Assembly: GCF_963678635.1 (NCBI RefSeq)
Contig: NC_087068.1
Coordinates: 23,686,697 to 23,750,696 of the forward strand
Source of the DNA: Symsagittifera roscoffensis
Lineage: Eukaryota > Xenacoelomorpha > Acoela > Convolutidae
Direction: 5' to 3'
Length of the DNA: 64,000 bases
Under the pieces are notes generated by a model. The model was not told the origin of the DNA and searched no databases. It saw only the letters and a program-made list of their open reading frames with translations. This document shows positions 21,901 to 31,260 of this stretch, piece after piece; positions within the stretch are counted from its first letter, which is position 1; every line of letters starts with the position of its first letter. The translations under genes and the position numbers were made by a program.

Positions 21901-24522
21901 ACGGGGCGTATAGAGATAATCGGAACTGGCTACGATCAGATACTTTGCAGCTTTCATCTCTAAGGGATCGTAAGCTGCGAACAGGCCATCGCCTATTGGG
22001 GCCTTCAGTTTCCCATACCTCTGGTCATCTCCATCTACCATAGTCGTTCGGGGGTAGTCCCTTGAATACTCGCCAGGCGTCTGACCGGGTGGCTTAGCGA
22101 ACTGCCTGTACATCTTATGATGCTTGTTATTGGGCTTGTTCTCTGCCTGAAACTTGCCCCTTCGAGCAGGTGGCGTCAATTCCCGGGCTCTCTGTCTGAC
22201 GTCCGTAAGCGATCGTGTGTTCAAAGGTCCAAAGGTATTGTCCTGAGGCAACCCGTTCAAGTCTGCATGTCGGAGCGTAGTCGTAGAGCTGAACTGCTCC
22301 TGCTCTGCTAGCAGCCAATCCACGCCTGGTATCCGATACAATCGCGACACCGTGGGACTTTCTCCGCCAATCATTCTCATCGCGTCCTCCCGACACGTCA
22401 GGGTATTCATGTTCAGCTTCGTGGACATGTCCGTCTTATATTGTCCCCAATGACTAGGGTCTGATCGATTCCAAAGCAGCAGGCTGCCTGGTTCAACTCC
22501 TTCCGCAGGCACGGCGCTCGTAGACGGTCCTGCTGCTGGAGCATGGTTTGCCGTGGCGGGCGGATCGTTCCTCCTAGACACGGTCTGGGAGTTATTTCTG
22601 TTCTGAACCACTGATCTGCCGAGTCGGCTTTCAAGCGGTTGTGTTCTGGGAGGAGGAGCAGTCCCTAGCCTCTCTCTCACGTTTGAGCTCGGAGCGGTGG
22701 GTGCGGCTACAACCGTCTCCATTGCCAAGGGCCCTAGGCGGTTGACGAGGGATTCGGGCACGCTTGCCCTTATTCTGCTTCCTCCGGTCGTTGAACTGGT
22801 CCGAGCCAGAGAACTGGTCGCCCTGGACTCCTGCTCCATTTCTCTCAATTGCGTCTGAAATACATCATTCATCCAGTGTCTCCCTCGTTGGGTGTTGAAA
22901 TGTATCCCATCTTTGGTAAGCGCAACATGATCAATCATGCGCAGCGTGTTTTCGAGATCCAGAAGTCGCAACTCGCCAGGATTGTTTCTCACCAGATTAC
23001 GGATCATTTCATTCCACCGCGTCACGTTGCCGTTCATGAAATCTGCCACTGTGGTGCCCATCAGCGGGTTTTGTGGTATCGTGCACAGCACCACAAACCT
23101 GGGCCTGTACTTCTCCTTCAGTTCATTCAGGAGGCATACCAGCAGAGGCTCCCACTTGCACTCGGGAGTCACTGGGGCACTCGAGACGTCATTAGTTCCT
23201 AGCATTATCACCAGCGTATCCAGGTGATCCTCGCTTTGGAATTCCATCATCTTGATGACCTGAGCCACTGAAGCTCCTCCAAAGGACAAAGTGGTTGTCT
23301 GACCATAGACGAAGATCTCATTCAGATCCCTTACCAAACTGTCTCCTATGATCAGGTGGCGACTCCCTGGGGGAATCACCTGGTCGCTCGTAGCGGGGTT
23401 CCAGCTCATGTCATTCAGGCAGGCTCGAGGATGCTCCGCAGCTACTTGCGTGAACTGGTGCCGTGTCATCAGATTCTTCCTGATATCTACCACGCGGGAC
23501 TTTTGATAGGTTCTGCCATGCGCAGTCCCCGAGGGCACTATCGTGTGGGGTGCTCGCTCCGAGCTATTTGATGTCTGATCACGACGCTGGGAAGGAAAGA
23601 TCCTACCCAATGTCCGTCCAGTGGTTCGGTTGATCTCCTCCATTGTCGCTCTGGCCACTTGGTTGAACGATTCTTGGAACTGAGGGGCGAGGTAAGTGTC
23701 AGAAGGGTCTGGTATCGTGAACCTTTGACTAGAAACAGACAGTCGTGTCTGCTGAGGAGCCTCGGGCTCTCTCGATACACACAGCTCCTGAGCTATTGTC
23801 CCGGGGCGTGTGTCGTTGGATCCCTCCGAGGATCTTATGCTCGCCAGAACTTCCGGTGACACTTGGCTCACCTTCGCCATATACAGCTCCTTCAGGTGCT
23901 TGATTTCATCCTCCTTATAAGCCACCTGAAGATCTTCGTATTTCTTCTTCCATTCGTCTCTTTCTCGAGCTATTGCCCTATACTCCTGGAGTTTGGCACA
24001 CAGCTCGCTCTGATCTTTCTCCTTCTTTTCCAGCGTCTCGATCGTCTCCGACGTCTGGATCTCTATCTCACTCACCCTCACTTTCTTCAAAGGAGGAGCA
24101 GCTGTAGGAGAGTCGACCGAATGTGACGGGCCTGGCCCATCACGTTGTCTCTTCGCTCCGATGAGTGGCTGCGCCGGTTGGACTGGTAAGGGCATCTCAC
24201 CTAGACGGTGGTCCCTCTGCTCACCTAGTCCTGGCTCACGAGCCAGGTCGTGGCCAGACATTTCTCCACGCCTCCATCTCATTAGTCGGTTTCGGCCTCT
24301 CTCGGCGGTCCCGGACTCACCGAAGGCCAACATCAACACGACTTCCGTAGGGCGATTCCCTCGACCCTCTCGTCCTAGTGCATTAAGGAGCGCGACCACA
24401 AACATCGCCAACCCCGGGTCTTCTCGTGTGAAATCACAATCGATCAGCCGCTGATAGATCTCGTCTAGAGTCGCTCCTAGACTCGCTGAGAGGAATTCCA
24501 TGAGTTCGTTCGTGTTACCCAT
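18997..24522 (-). CDS. Copy B ORF3, 1841-residue protein with SGNH hydrolase domain
   Basis: Residues 1-150 are helical and then basic, with possible nuclear-localisation runs (GAKRQRDGP, PPLKKVRV). Residues 155-220 form a coiled coil. Residues 388-560 are an SGNH/GDSL hydrolase domain with block I GDSLVRDL (Ser395), glycine block FGGAS (415-416), block III GTND (Asn444) and block V DGIHF (Asp538, His541), so all catalytic positions are present. Residues 680-840 are a linker. Residues 860-1030 resemble a second SGNH fold, with AGSND at block III but no catalytic serine or histidine. Residues 1030-1841 are unrecognised and lack membrane segments. No envelope features are visible. Relative to copy C, an internal segment is missing after residue 1030 and the join stays in frame. 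Confidence 0.78.
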   Translation of the reverse strand: MGNTNELMEFLSASLGATLDEIYQRLIDCDFTREDPGLAMFVVALLNALGREGRGNRPTEVVLMLAFGESGTAERGRNRLMRWRRGEMSGHDLAREPGLGEQRDHRLGEMPLPVQPAQPLIGAKRQRDGPGPSHSVDSPTAAPPLKKVRVSEIEIQTSETIETLEKKEKDQSELCAKLQEYRAIARERDEWKKKYEDLQVAYKEDEIKHLKELYMAKVSQVSPEVLASIRSSEGSNDTRPGTIAQELCVSREPEAPQQTRLSVSSQRFTIPDPSDTYLAPQFQESFNQVARATMEEINRTTGRTLGRIFPSQRRDQTSNSSERAPHTIVPSGTAHGRTYQKSRVVDIRKNLMTRHQFTQVAAEHPRACLNDMSWNPATSDQVIPPGSRHLIIGDSLVRDLNEIFVYGQTTTLSFGGASVAQVIKMMEFQSEDHLDTLVIMLGTNDVSSAPVTPECKWEPLLVCLLNELKEKYRPRFVVLCTIPQNPLMGTTVADFMNGNVTRWNEMIRNLVRNNPGELRLLDLENTLRMIDHVALTKDGIHFNTQRGRHWMNDVFQTQLREMEQESRATSSLARTSSTTGGSRIRASVPESLVNRLGPLAMETVVAAPTAPSSNVRERLGTAPPPRTQPLESRLGRSVVQNRNNSQTVSRRNDPPATANHAPAAGPSTSAVPAEGVEPGSLLLWNRSDPSHWGQYKTDMSTKLNMNTLTCREDAMRMIGGESPTVSRLYRIPGVDWLLAEQEQFSSTTTLRHADLNGLPQDNTFGPLNTRSLTDVRQRARELTPPARRGKFQAENKPNNKHHKMYRQFAKPPGQTPGEYSRDYPRTTMVDGDDQRYGKLKAPIGDGLFAAYDPLEMKAAKYLIVASSDYLYTPRSLFWPDVIFLTAPKLDWGQAIGMMISVRRVVSMEPQVIVVAGSNDHLQSRGLLSRLTDGSIPSNEVIGEAIMTLLSAMAEVEAAARQRFTMNVVKVIFVLSPGYAALPEPLQFVYTMVTTIAEGRFNVIIPAPNRVVDPDNYYPSRSELPAVWADIPEEEWERYQSELEGKTGTTWSRVNFMERSWDVIRRYGTQSIMKVGLNQPIMREVLEKIVNSMESDVLTESVTEDSADDQQVAKKLPVRRARKGLKRLKGKTGSRAMNPRVVKSRASAVVTSLTSAGRSGESGQGDTATLTGGEKENLIPPMFLAGLTTTAVRSKKTARTLADTKLEMEIISQCGSGGLEDYRPSRTNIAKLKLEGQLDVVEYSRVTVPESVHMGDPAGGYVEMLKARNSARGHLMAWSEKRAMQEYLKELTENSNLNRKEYGTVMSSEANEIGLEKLLEISWRAALQRYFDEAMHAPATVAAYLAHHCVRTDLQVRLTWCLMGLKRAEYEASNDSKSREQELELMEALRALISKDDSAIAWAKRKDALCFVRFVVELYQDMPLTVPNKESNDMESYCKLEEVRRYSNKELKVSRELIEAVKGQKEFAPLGKLKSFQYVSGIPGMAYNPFVNEEAREAYFDYEQVIVLNFWVERIKETGMLMVKQPKLGIILEERVVEPSVPELKGQVSFDCGSWDGPLKTSLVTMWELMKPSWCPHPNAGLIWDMTADITLDLDDDASLHDLAMIHHLLAMRLTKRKSNPSTELSEEGPSSNWLKQGTCLAQHSGMEGHVCNLGHCLVTLSEQHRQLARLYGRLSMSDKSGMELVADCHGVTDVNLITALGFCSMTSSIESLERLERAHELVTSLSVEVFPGALQTEQKIGGCREALENEMNLKDSEAYHKPTGSKYLVGSSSVPYCSIRYPTHMVVMDARTQQVLIDQLFSVPKCVRLARMSERSYDLLAKIFRAVPKISEGELQDVVGE

Positions 24523-25001
24523 TTCTTATCGTCTTGATTCTTGTTGTCGTGTCGTGTAATTTCTTTCTGTCTCGTCTGATTCAGTGTTCAGTAAACAATT
24601 TTCGATCAATCAAGATCTAAAATCTAAAAGTCGCGATTTAGAACCATCATTTTTGGATACGGCATCATTCAATTCTTTAAAACTCTCCATTGAAATTCTT
24701 TTTTCAATTCCGATTTAAAAATTTAGCACCAAGGTGGATCGTCCACCTTTACCTCTGTCAGGGTAGCACGAATGTGCGCTGTCACCTTGATGACCTGGAG
24801 TACCCCAGGTCCTTTATCACACAAAACATAAAACATATCACAATAATAACGTAACACATAAACACATAAACATCACACACCTATGCTATCACATAAAAAC
24901 ATAATCCCTAATACTGTACCTAAAACCTAACCTAACCTAAAACTTGACTCTAATTCTTATCGAGTAACTTAATAAAAACCACTTATCGCCGAGCGCAATT
25001 C
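24523..25001 (-). promoter_or_regulatory. Spacer between pol and ORF3 with three hairpins (copy B)
   Basis: 479 non-coding bases. A perfect stem, AAGGTGGA-TCG-TCCACCTT, lies at 24731-24749. A GCAC-GAAT-GTGC hairpin lies near 24766-24777, and ACCTGG pairs with CCAGGT at 24793-24809. All three are kept in copy C (45674 onward). The segment precedes ORF3 and could hold a splice acceptor, promoter or internal ribosome entry element. Which one cannot be told from sequence alone. Confidence 0.55.
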
Positions 25002-26177
25002 TTAGCATATGCTCAGATAGTATTTTTTGTGTAAGTAAACTTCTATGTCAGTCTCCGAAAATATCACATGTACAAGTGCGTACAGCTCTCTCGGATGTAG
25101 CTTTCCCCTATTAGGATCGTATACTGGCAACGAGAGAGAGGTCACTCCTCTCTCAACCAAAAAATCCCTAAGTCGAGTCAAGGCCAATACCAAGCTCTTT
25201 GGATCTAAGTGTTGCCTATCAGTGGCCTTGGTAACCAGGAAACACAAATATTTCCCTGGTATCTGTGATGCAACAGGGGGAAGCGCTATCATCCCTCCCA
25301 CACCAGGCCTCTGTTTCCACAAAAACTCGATATTTTTATACTCTCTTTTGAAGTCAGCCGCTAGTTCTGTTTTGAAGCTTACGTCCGCGGTTATCGCTAT
25401 GGCGCACGTGCGTTCCGTGAGTATGAAATCGCTGTCCGTTATGACGATATTGTTCGAATAATGGTTCGATAGATCAAAATACGATTCAAAGATTCGTCCA
25501 AAAGGTGGTTTTTTAGCATTCTCGCCCTCTGTCTCTAGTTCTCCGGTTTCTCTTGCCGATTTCAATTTTTTTATTATCAGATTTTCGGTGTGGGTGAGTC
25601 CTACCCCCACTCCCCGGACAAAAATATCCATCGATGTCCCCGTCGATCGCCCAGAGTCTAGGAGATCGAGGTTGGATTGTGGAACACGTAGAGGACCATC
25701 TGGGGCGACCCAGTTGGACTCGGTATTGTCATGACTGATGTATTTGACGCCGTCTCTATCGACGTCCTGAATCGTCAGGATCGTCTCTTTTGGATCTGTC
25801 GGCAGATCATGGAGCCATTGGAGCACGCGCAAGTTTGTTAGTTCTTGCTCATGAGTCTGTTCCGCTTCTGGTTCGAACTCCACTTCCGGTTCTGATCGAT
25901 CGTCGATCCAATCTTGATCCATATCGTTAACAAGGTCGATTTCTTCTACCATCGCCACTTCGTCCAGTCCCACCAGCGAGTCTATGACATCACTTACTAC
26001 TATCTTGTCTACAACGAAGTCCTCGCCGAACGGATTGTATTTCTTCAGGTTTTTTCCTCTCTTGCTTTGGCGTGTTTCCATAGTGAGAGGAAAGTCAGGC
26101 TGTATTCCTTTGTCAATTTCGGTTTGTTCCGGGCAGTCCCAGTCTTCTTCGGCATAAGGTAGAGTTTCATCGTCCAC
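25002..26177 (-). pseudogene. pol: Copy B pol C-terminus: acidic linker and macrodomain-like domain
   Basis: The 391-codon frame is the C-terminal extension of Pol. In copy C it is continuous with the integrase; here a 7-bp insertion (extra CCTCTAA near 26183) breaks the join. Residues 1-185 are acidic linker. Residues 244-390 resemble the macrodomain of TARG1/ALC1 type: TCAIAITADVSFKTELAADF, LCFLVTKATD, then LALTRLRDFLVERGVTSLSL, PVYDPNRGKL and a final TDIEVYLH strand. Typical ADP-ribose-binding glycine motifs (GAGIA, GCGLD) are replaced by KTELA and DPNRGKL, so binding is uncertain. The domain itself is open here. Confidence 0.6.
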
Positions 26178-29100
26178 CTCTAACCTCTACTCGCTCGGTC
26201 AACTCGAGATCCAGTGGTAGATCGCAATCGTCCACCACCTCATTCCCGTCGTTCTTGTCGCGGACATGCAAGAGGGAGACTATTTGATAGTGGATCCTGC
26301 TTGTGAAGTGAATGAAAGGCACTTCACAAGCAGGATCCACTATCAAATAGTCTCCCTCTTGCATGTCCGCTGGGATGCACCAATCCTCTGACGAGGCATT
26401 GTGTGGTTTGATATTCTCGTAATGAGCTGCTCTTCCAGTGCTCAATCGATAAAAATGACCTCCTTGGTGCACCTCTGTTATCTGAAATGGACCACGCCAT
26501 TTCTTTAATAATTTCTTGGTTCCTTTTGGTGGAACCACTTCCTGGAACACCCAGACGTAGTCGCCAACTGAGTAGGCCTTCGCATCAGCTGTCCTTTTAT
26601 CAAACCTCCTTTTTTGTCTAACTTGCGCCTGTTGCGTATTCCTCCTGCATAAGTCAATGAGGTCCTGCTGTCTTCTAATAACATCCCGCACGTACGTTTG
26701 CGGTGCTGTCCTCTGCCCCTCATATTCAGGGTAGAAAAACGTCAACAGGAGCGCTTTTTCATGACCCGTTAACATCATGTGCGGACTTATTCCCGTGGTG
26801 GAATGCTCCGTGCTGTTGTAAGCACCCATCACTTGCGGCAAGTGCTTGTCCCAGTCATCCATGTAACGCGAGCAGTAGACTCTCAGCATGGATACCAGTG
26901 TGCGATTTTGACTCTCGACTAGGCCATTCGTTTGCGGGTGATAAGTGGTCGAGTGGGCCTGCGCTACCTGCGACCTTTTCATCAATTCCTTCGTGAGATT
27001 GCCCACGAATGCTTTGCCATTGTCCGATTGGAACGTGATGGGGCAGCCATGCCTCGCTATCCACACATTTATCAAATGATCACATGTTTCTTCCGCCGAT
27101 GCTGTCATGCAGGGTGCTGCTTCCGCATACTTCGTAAAATGGTCGATCATTACCAGCACCTGATTATAGCCCGTTGCTGTCATGCAGATTTTCTGATGAT
27201 CAATTTGCACCACTTCGTTGAAACCTGACGACTCTATTGACTGTAGGGGAAACCTTAGCTTCCTGGGATCCTTCGCCTGCTGACATGACAGGCATGCTGC
27301 GATCCACTTCTCACAAGCCTTCTTCAATCCCGGCCATTCGAATCGTTTCTGTATCCTGTTATACACTTTGTCCACGCCTTGATGGCCCATCTGATCATGT
27401 GAGCGAAAGAGCAATTCGGTCTGGTACAACTGTGGTAACACTATTGAATTGTATTTATAGAGGACCTTGTCCTCCTCTTTTCGTTTGCAGGCTACGATTT
27501 CGTCCTTGTTCAGGTACAACAAGTCGTTTCGCTTCAGGTAGAACTGCTTCAGGATTTTGTAGCTGTCTTCTTCCAAATCTCCCTTGTCAGGTGCTCCATT
27601 CTCGATCCATCTCTTCAGACTGCTCGTCATTCTATCATTTCGTTGAGCCCTTAGGAGATCCGACAGCCTGTACCTGGCTTTCAAATACGTCTTCACCACG
27701 TTCATTTGCCCACTCATTATCTCCGGAGCATGAGCATTGTCCATCAACTTGACACACCATATCTTTTTCAAAGGCGTCGCTTCCTGCACAGATGGTTCCA
27801 GATTGGTACGGACGACCGTACCATGTGGCAGCAATCTGGTTGGGCGTTTCGAAACTGCTATCAGCTCGAGCTCGTCTGCGGCATTATCTACCACAGTGCC
27901 CTCTTCATCTGAGGTGTATCTGTCCCTGTCTGGATCCTGATGTGTCTCTCGGTCCAGCCCACGCTGCTTCCAGTCTACCAATAAGGAGTGGATTGCGATC
28001 TCTGACATATCGGAATTGGAAATTGTTTCAGACGTGTTGTCCCAGGACTGGGGTCCCGAGTCAACACTTGAGTCGACTGATTCCCCAACATCATATTCCA
28101 AGTTGTCTGAGATGTTTCTCGACTCCCCGGACAAAACTCTGTCCATCGGTCGCTTTGAACCCGACTCCCCGGACAAAATTCTGCCCCTAGGTGGTCTAGT
28201 CAACCTCTCCCCGGACAAATCGTCCTGCACGGGCTCAAAGGTGTCTGACTCCTCAGAGGAGTCGTCCTTGACTGGCTCGAAGGTATCAGACTCCCCGGAC
28301 ATTGTCTCGTCCACGGACGAACAATCTGGGCTCGGCTCGTATTCCTCTTTTGCATCCGTGAAATGCACTCTCCTCGTGAAGCTAGATTTCGACCTGATCC
28401 TGACTTCCTCCGTAGTTTGGTTCTGATTCAGTGTTCCATATTCAGTGAACGAAGTTCTCAACAAGACGTCCTTCGGCATCGAGGTCACCAGCTGGTTGAC
28501 AATCGACCTGCAATCCCGTTCGACGCCTCGGCTGCGAATGGACACTGGCCTCTTCTCTGTTCTCTCGGTGACAGTCAAACGCTGCATGGTCTCCATCCAT
28601 TCACGATCATGCCTATCCACTTCCCTGTCCAACAAGTCACGGAGTTTTCCCATGACGTCCGGCGCCACGTTCACCGTCCTGTTCAATAGAGCCATGCTGT
28701 TTATACCCAGCCTGGTTAGTTCTTGCTGTACCAAGTTGGATCGGACTAGCAGATCCAACGGAACGGGCTCGCCTCTGGCTAAAAGCTTTATCTCCGAGGC
28801 CGTCTCCACTGGAAGGTCAGGGTGTCCAGGTATATGATGCCCTGACTTGTCTAACCACCTAGTAAGTGGCAGCTTGTCATAGGTTTCTTTGTCCAGAAAG
28901 GAAAACCCGTCTTTGATCTCTGATTGGTTAGCCTGTTTCTCTTCGAGGCGCTCATAAAATTCTGAATTTTTACTGAGGCTATCTGCGTTCTGGTGCTTGT
29001 AACGGGTACGGTGCTCTATGATCATGTGGTATCCATCCAGGCGCACGATCCAACGACCAATATAGCTTTGGTCCATCGAATAGGTTTTCAGCCAGGCAAG

Positions 29101-29379
29101 GGCACGATTATCCACACGTAACTTGAAGGGAGCACTCCCCAAGTAGGCCCTGTATTTTTCCACGAAAGTGATTACCGCAAACATCTCCGCTTTTGGTGCG
29201 CCGTACTTCATTTCAGTATCACTCAGGACTTTACTCCCGTAGGCTATCGGACGAAGAACCGTTCTCCCGTTCCACTCCTGCTCCTGGTGAAGTATGCCCG
29301 ATATCGCAACCACTGATGCATCCGTGTCCAGCACGAACATCCCCTTCTCTGTTGGCATGCGAGGACCGATGCCTCGCAA
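26167..29379 (-). pseudogene. pol: Copy B pol: RNase H, SGES linker and integrase
   Basis: 1070 open codons. RNase H has acidic residues in VLDTDAS (18, 20), KAEMF (65), RVDNR (90) and HQNADS (133). A linker (about 140-650) contains repeats of SGESDTFEPV and LSGES. Integrase follows: zinc module H661, H666, C696, C699; catalytic D727 (VQIDHQ), D786 (QSDNGKAF) and E822 (GLVESQNR), which is DD35E spacing; and a C-terminal GPFQITEV...YRLSTGRAAHYENIKP segment. The catalytic residues are intact. It is cut off from RT by a one-base deletion near 29361 and from the macrodomain part by a 7-bp insertion. An in-frame foldback (26260-26370) adds foreign residues after DPACEV. Confidence 0.85.
26260..26370. 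repeat. 51-bp inverted repeat (foldback) in copy B pol
   Basis: The left arm (26260-26310) is the exact reverse complement of the right arm (26320-26370), with a 9-base loop. Copy C at 47196-47271 has only one arm. The left arm includes the reverse complement of bases just outside the arm in copy C (CCTTTCATTC), as expected from template switching during DNA synthesis. Confidence 0.85.
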
Positions 29380-29870
29380 AGTTCACGTTTGATGTTTTCA
29401 AATGAAACTTGTGCCTCATCAGTCCAGGTGAACTTTTTGCCCTTGTTTCTCATCAACCTCTGCATGGGGTATATTTTGTCAGCATACCCCTTGATGAACT
29501 CTCGATAATAATTGGCGAATCCCAGAAAACTCATCAGCTGTGTATCTGTTTTAGGTGCCTTCCAGGTCAGCACCGCTTCAACCGCTTCGGGATCTGGTCT
29601 CACTCCATGTTTGTCAACCAGGCGGCCCAGATACTTTATGGAATCCCTGAGGATTTCACAATTAGAGGGTTTGCATTTCAGACCCGCCTGCTTCATGCAA
29701 GAAAACACCTCCTCCAACCTCTCTATGTGGTCTTCTAAGGTTGGTGTTGCAATCACGACATCATCGACATAACACATGATGAGATTCCCGTATTTCTTAG
29801 TGACACTCGTGAGTGCCTGGGCCATCAGTCGCTGGAATGTGGCCGTCGCGTTGCACAATCCGAATGGCAT
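29244..29870 (-). pseudogene. pol: Copy B reverse transcriptase, palm and thumb
   Basis: The frame begins at MPFGLCNATATFQRLMAQAL and continues through KKYGNLIMCYVDDVVIATP with the intact YVDD catalytic box, the GRLVDKHGVRPD block and the thumb FLGFANYYREFIKGYA. It ends after a one-base deletion near 29361. The apparent start is the first methionine after a TAG (29877-29879) that replaces the tryptophan of QWKRMPFG found in copies A and C. RT copies element RNA into DNA in the particle. Confidence 0.83.
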
Positions 29871-29876
29871 CCTCTT

Positions 29877-30950
29877 CTACTGGAACAATCCCAGCTCACA
29901 CGCGAAGCCTGTTTTCTCTCGATCTTGCTTTCTGAGTGGCACTTGCCAGAATGCAGAGCCCAGATCCAACGTCGTGAAGAACTTCGCATCTCCCAGCTTG
30001 GACAGGCTCTCATCGATGCGGGGAATCGGGTATGCGTCCTTTATAGTCACTGCGTTCAGATAACGGAAATCACAACAAAATCTGAGTTGTCCCCCTTTCT
30101 TTTTCGCCATGACCACGCCACAAGCCCATGGGGACTTCGACGGCTCGATCATGTCGTACTCCATTAACATCTCGATTTCCCTCCTACACGCTTCTGACTT
30201 GTTTGGGGTCATTCTTCTCGCCCCTTCCCTATGAGGTACCGAGCCCTCTTCTATCTCAATCTCGTGTTCTACAAAATTACAACAACCTATGTCGGCCTTA
30301 TGCTTCGAAAAAACGTCTGCGTTCCGATTTAGCACCACTCTGAGCGAATCTAGTTCCTTGTCTGATATTTTACCCTTCAGATGTTCTATCTCAGGTAGGA
30401 CAGGTTTATCCGCTGCTAACTCTGCTTCCGTCGGCCTCTCAGGAAAGTTGGAACAACTAGACAGCCCATCATCTGTTTCCGACTTCATTGAAAACAATTT
30501 CCTAGAAGATTTCAATTCATTCACTCTTTTCATTATACATTCTTGGTTCGCATGTAATGGACATTTAGTTACATCAAACTTTTTCAAGTTCTCCACACTC
30601 TGAAAGTCTGTGTTCAGAGGCAAAGCGTAGCCAAGTTTCTTTCCCCTCTGTATTGTCACTGTTGTTGCTTCTGTGTTCAATAACACACTCACACACAGTC
30701 CGCTCTGAGTGAGTGAGAAGCTTCTTCCTAAAATAGCCGAGCTTTTACTGTTTGGATTTGGTACCAGACACACCTGTCTGTCATTGCTGAGTTCATTCAA
30801 GTTCCTCATCCTAAACGTCGCTACTACGGCTTCGTTTGGTTTTAATCTAACTTTTCGATCCAGAAAAATCGGCACCTTGGCCTGATTAATTAAGATCTTA
30901 TTAAGGGGTCTTTTTTCATACTTTCTCTCAGGATCCTTGATCCTAATCAA
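29877..30950 (-). pseudogene. pol: Copy B protease-RT connector and reverse transcriptase fingers/first palm motif
   Basis: 357 codons. Residues 1-200 are the connector common to all copies (FLDRKVRLKP, SETDDGLSSCSNFPERPT). Residues 245-357 are RT: YDMIEPSKSPWACGVVMAKK, then LRFCCDFRYLNAVTIKDAYP and the first catalytic aspartate in FFTTLDLGSAFWQVPL. It ends at a TAG replacing a conserved tryptophan. Upstream it is in frame with protease, but a GAA to TAA change at 31020 lies between them. Confidence 0.82.
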
Positions 30951-31019
30951 CCCGTCATTGAGATCGATCGTGACGTCAAAGTTGCGAACGAAATCCCTTC
31001 CTAAGATGAACTGATCGGA

Positions 31020-31260
31020 TTAGTCCAATTTCTCCACTACTAGGAAGCTCATCCAAAGATGTCTTCCTCCGAGCTGCAATGAAATGATCGGGGTTCGTCC
31101 GGTGACATAGATCGCTCCCTGATTGGCAGCTGCTAACCTGATGTTTGTCGGTATGAGATCCGACCTTTCGAAACCCATGTCGGTCCAAGTTTTGACTAGC
31201 ATCACACTAACCACTGCTCCCGTGTCTAGCAGTCCCTTTATTGAAAGTTGTCCAGAACGT
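31020..31260 (-). pseudogene. pol: Copy B aspartic protease, broken
   Basis: The open part contains the post-catalytic half (DMGFERSDLIPTNIRLAAAN, GAIYVTGRTPI flap-like segment, WMSFLVVEKLD). The DTGAVVS catalytic triplet lies just upstream, in frame, near 31210-31235. A 14-base deletion near 31250, relative to copy C, removes residues just before the catalytic motif and shifts the frame, and TAA at 31020 truncates the C-terminus before SDQFILGRDF. No functional protease results. Confidence 0.75.

Noticed and set aside
18997-24522. ORF3 as an envelope glycoprotein because of its position after pol
   Set aside because: No signal peptide, no membrane segment, no furin-like site and no heptad fusion region next to a membrane anchor. 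The domains seen are a coiled coil and SGNH folds.
24925-24950. CCTAACCTAACCTAA resembling arthropod-type telomere repeats
   Set aside because: Only three units, inside a transposon spacer, and degraded in copy C (ATCTAACCTAACC). Too short to support telomere association or taxonomy.
27237-28837. Several plus-strand open frames opposite the RNase H-integrase linker
   Set aside because: They are antisense to a well-supported pol frame; their apparent conservation in copy C reflects the sense protein. No recognisable motif or start context.
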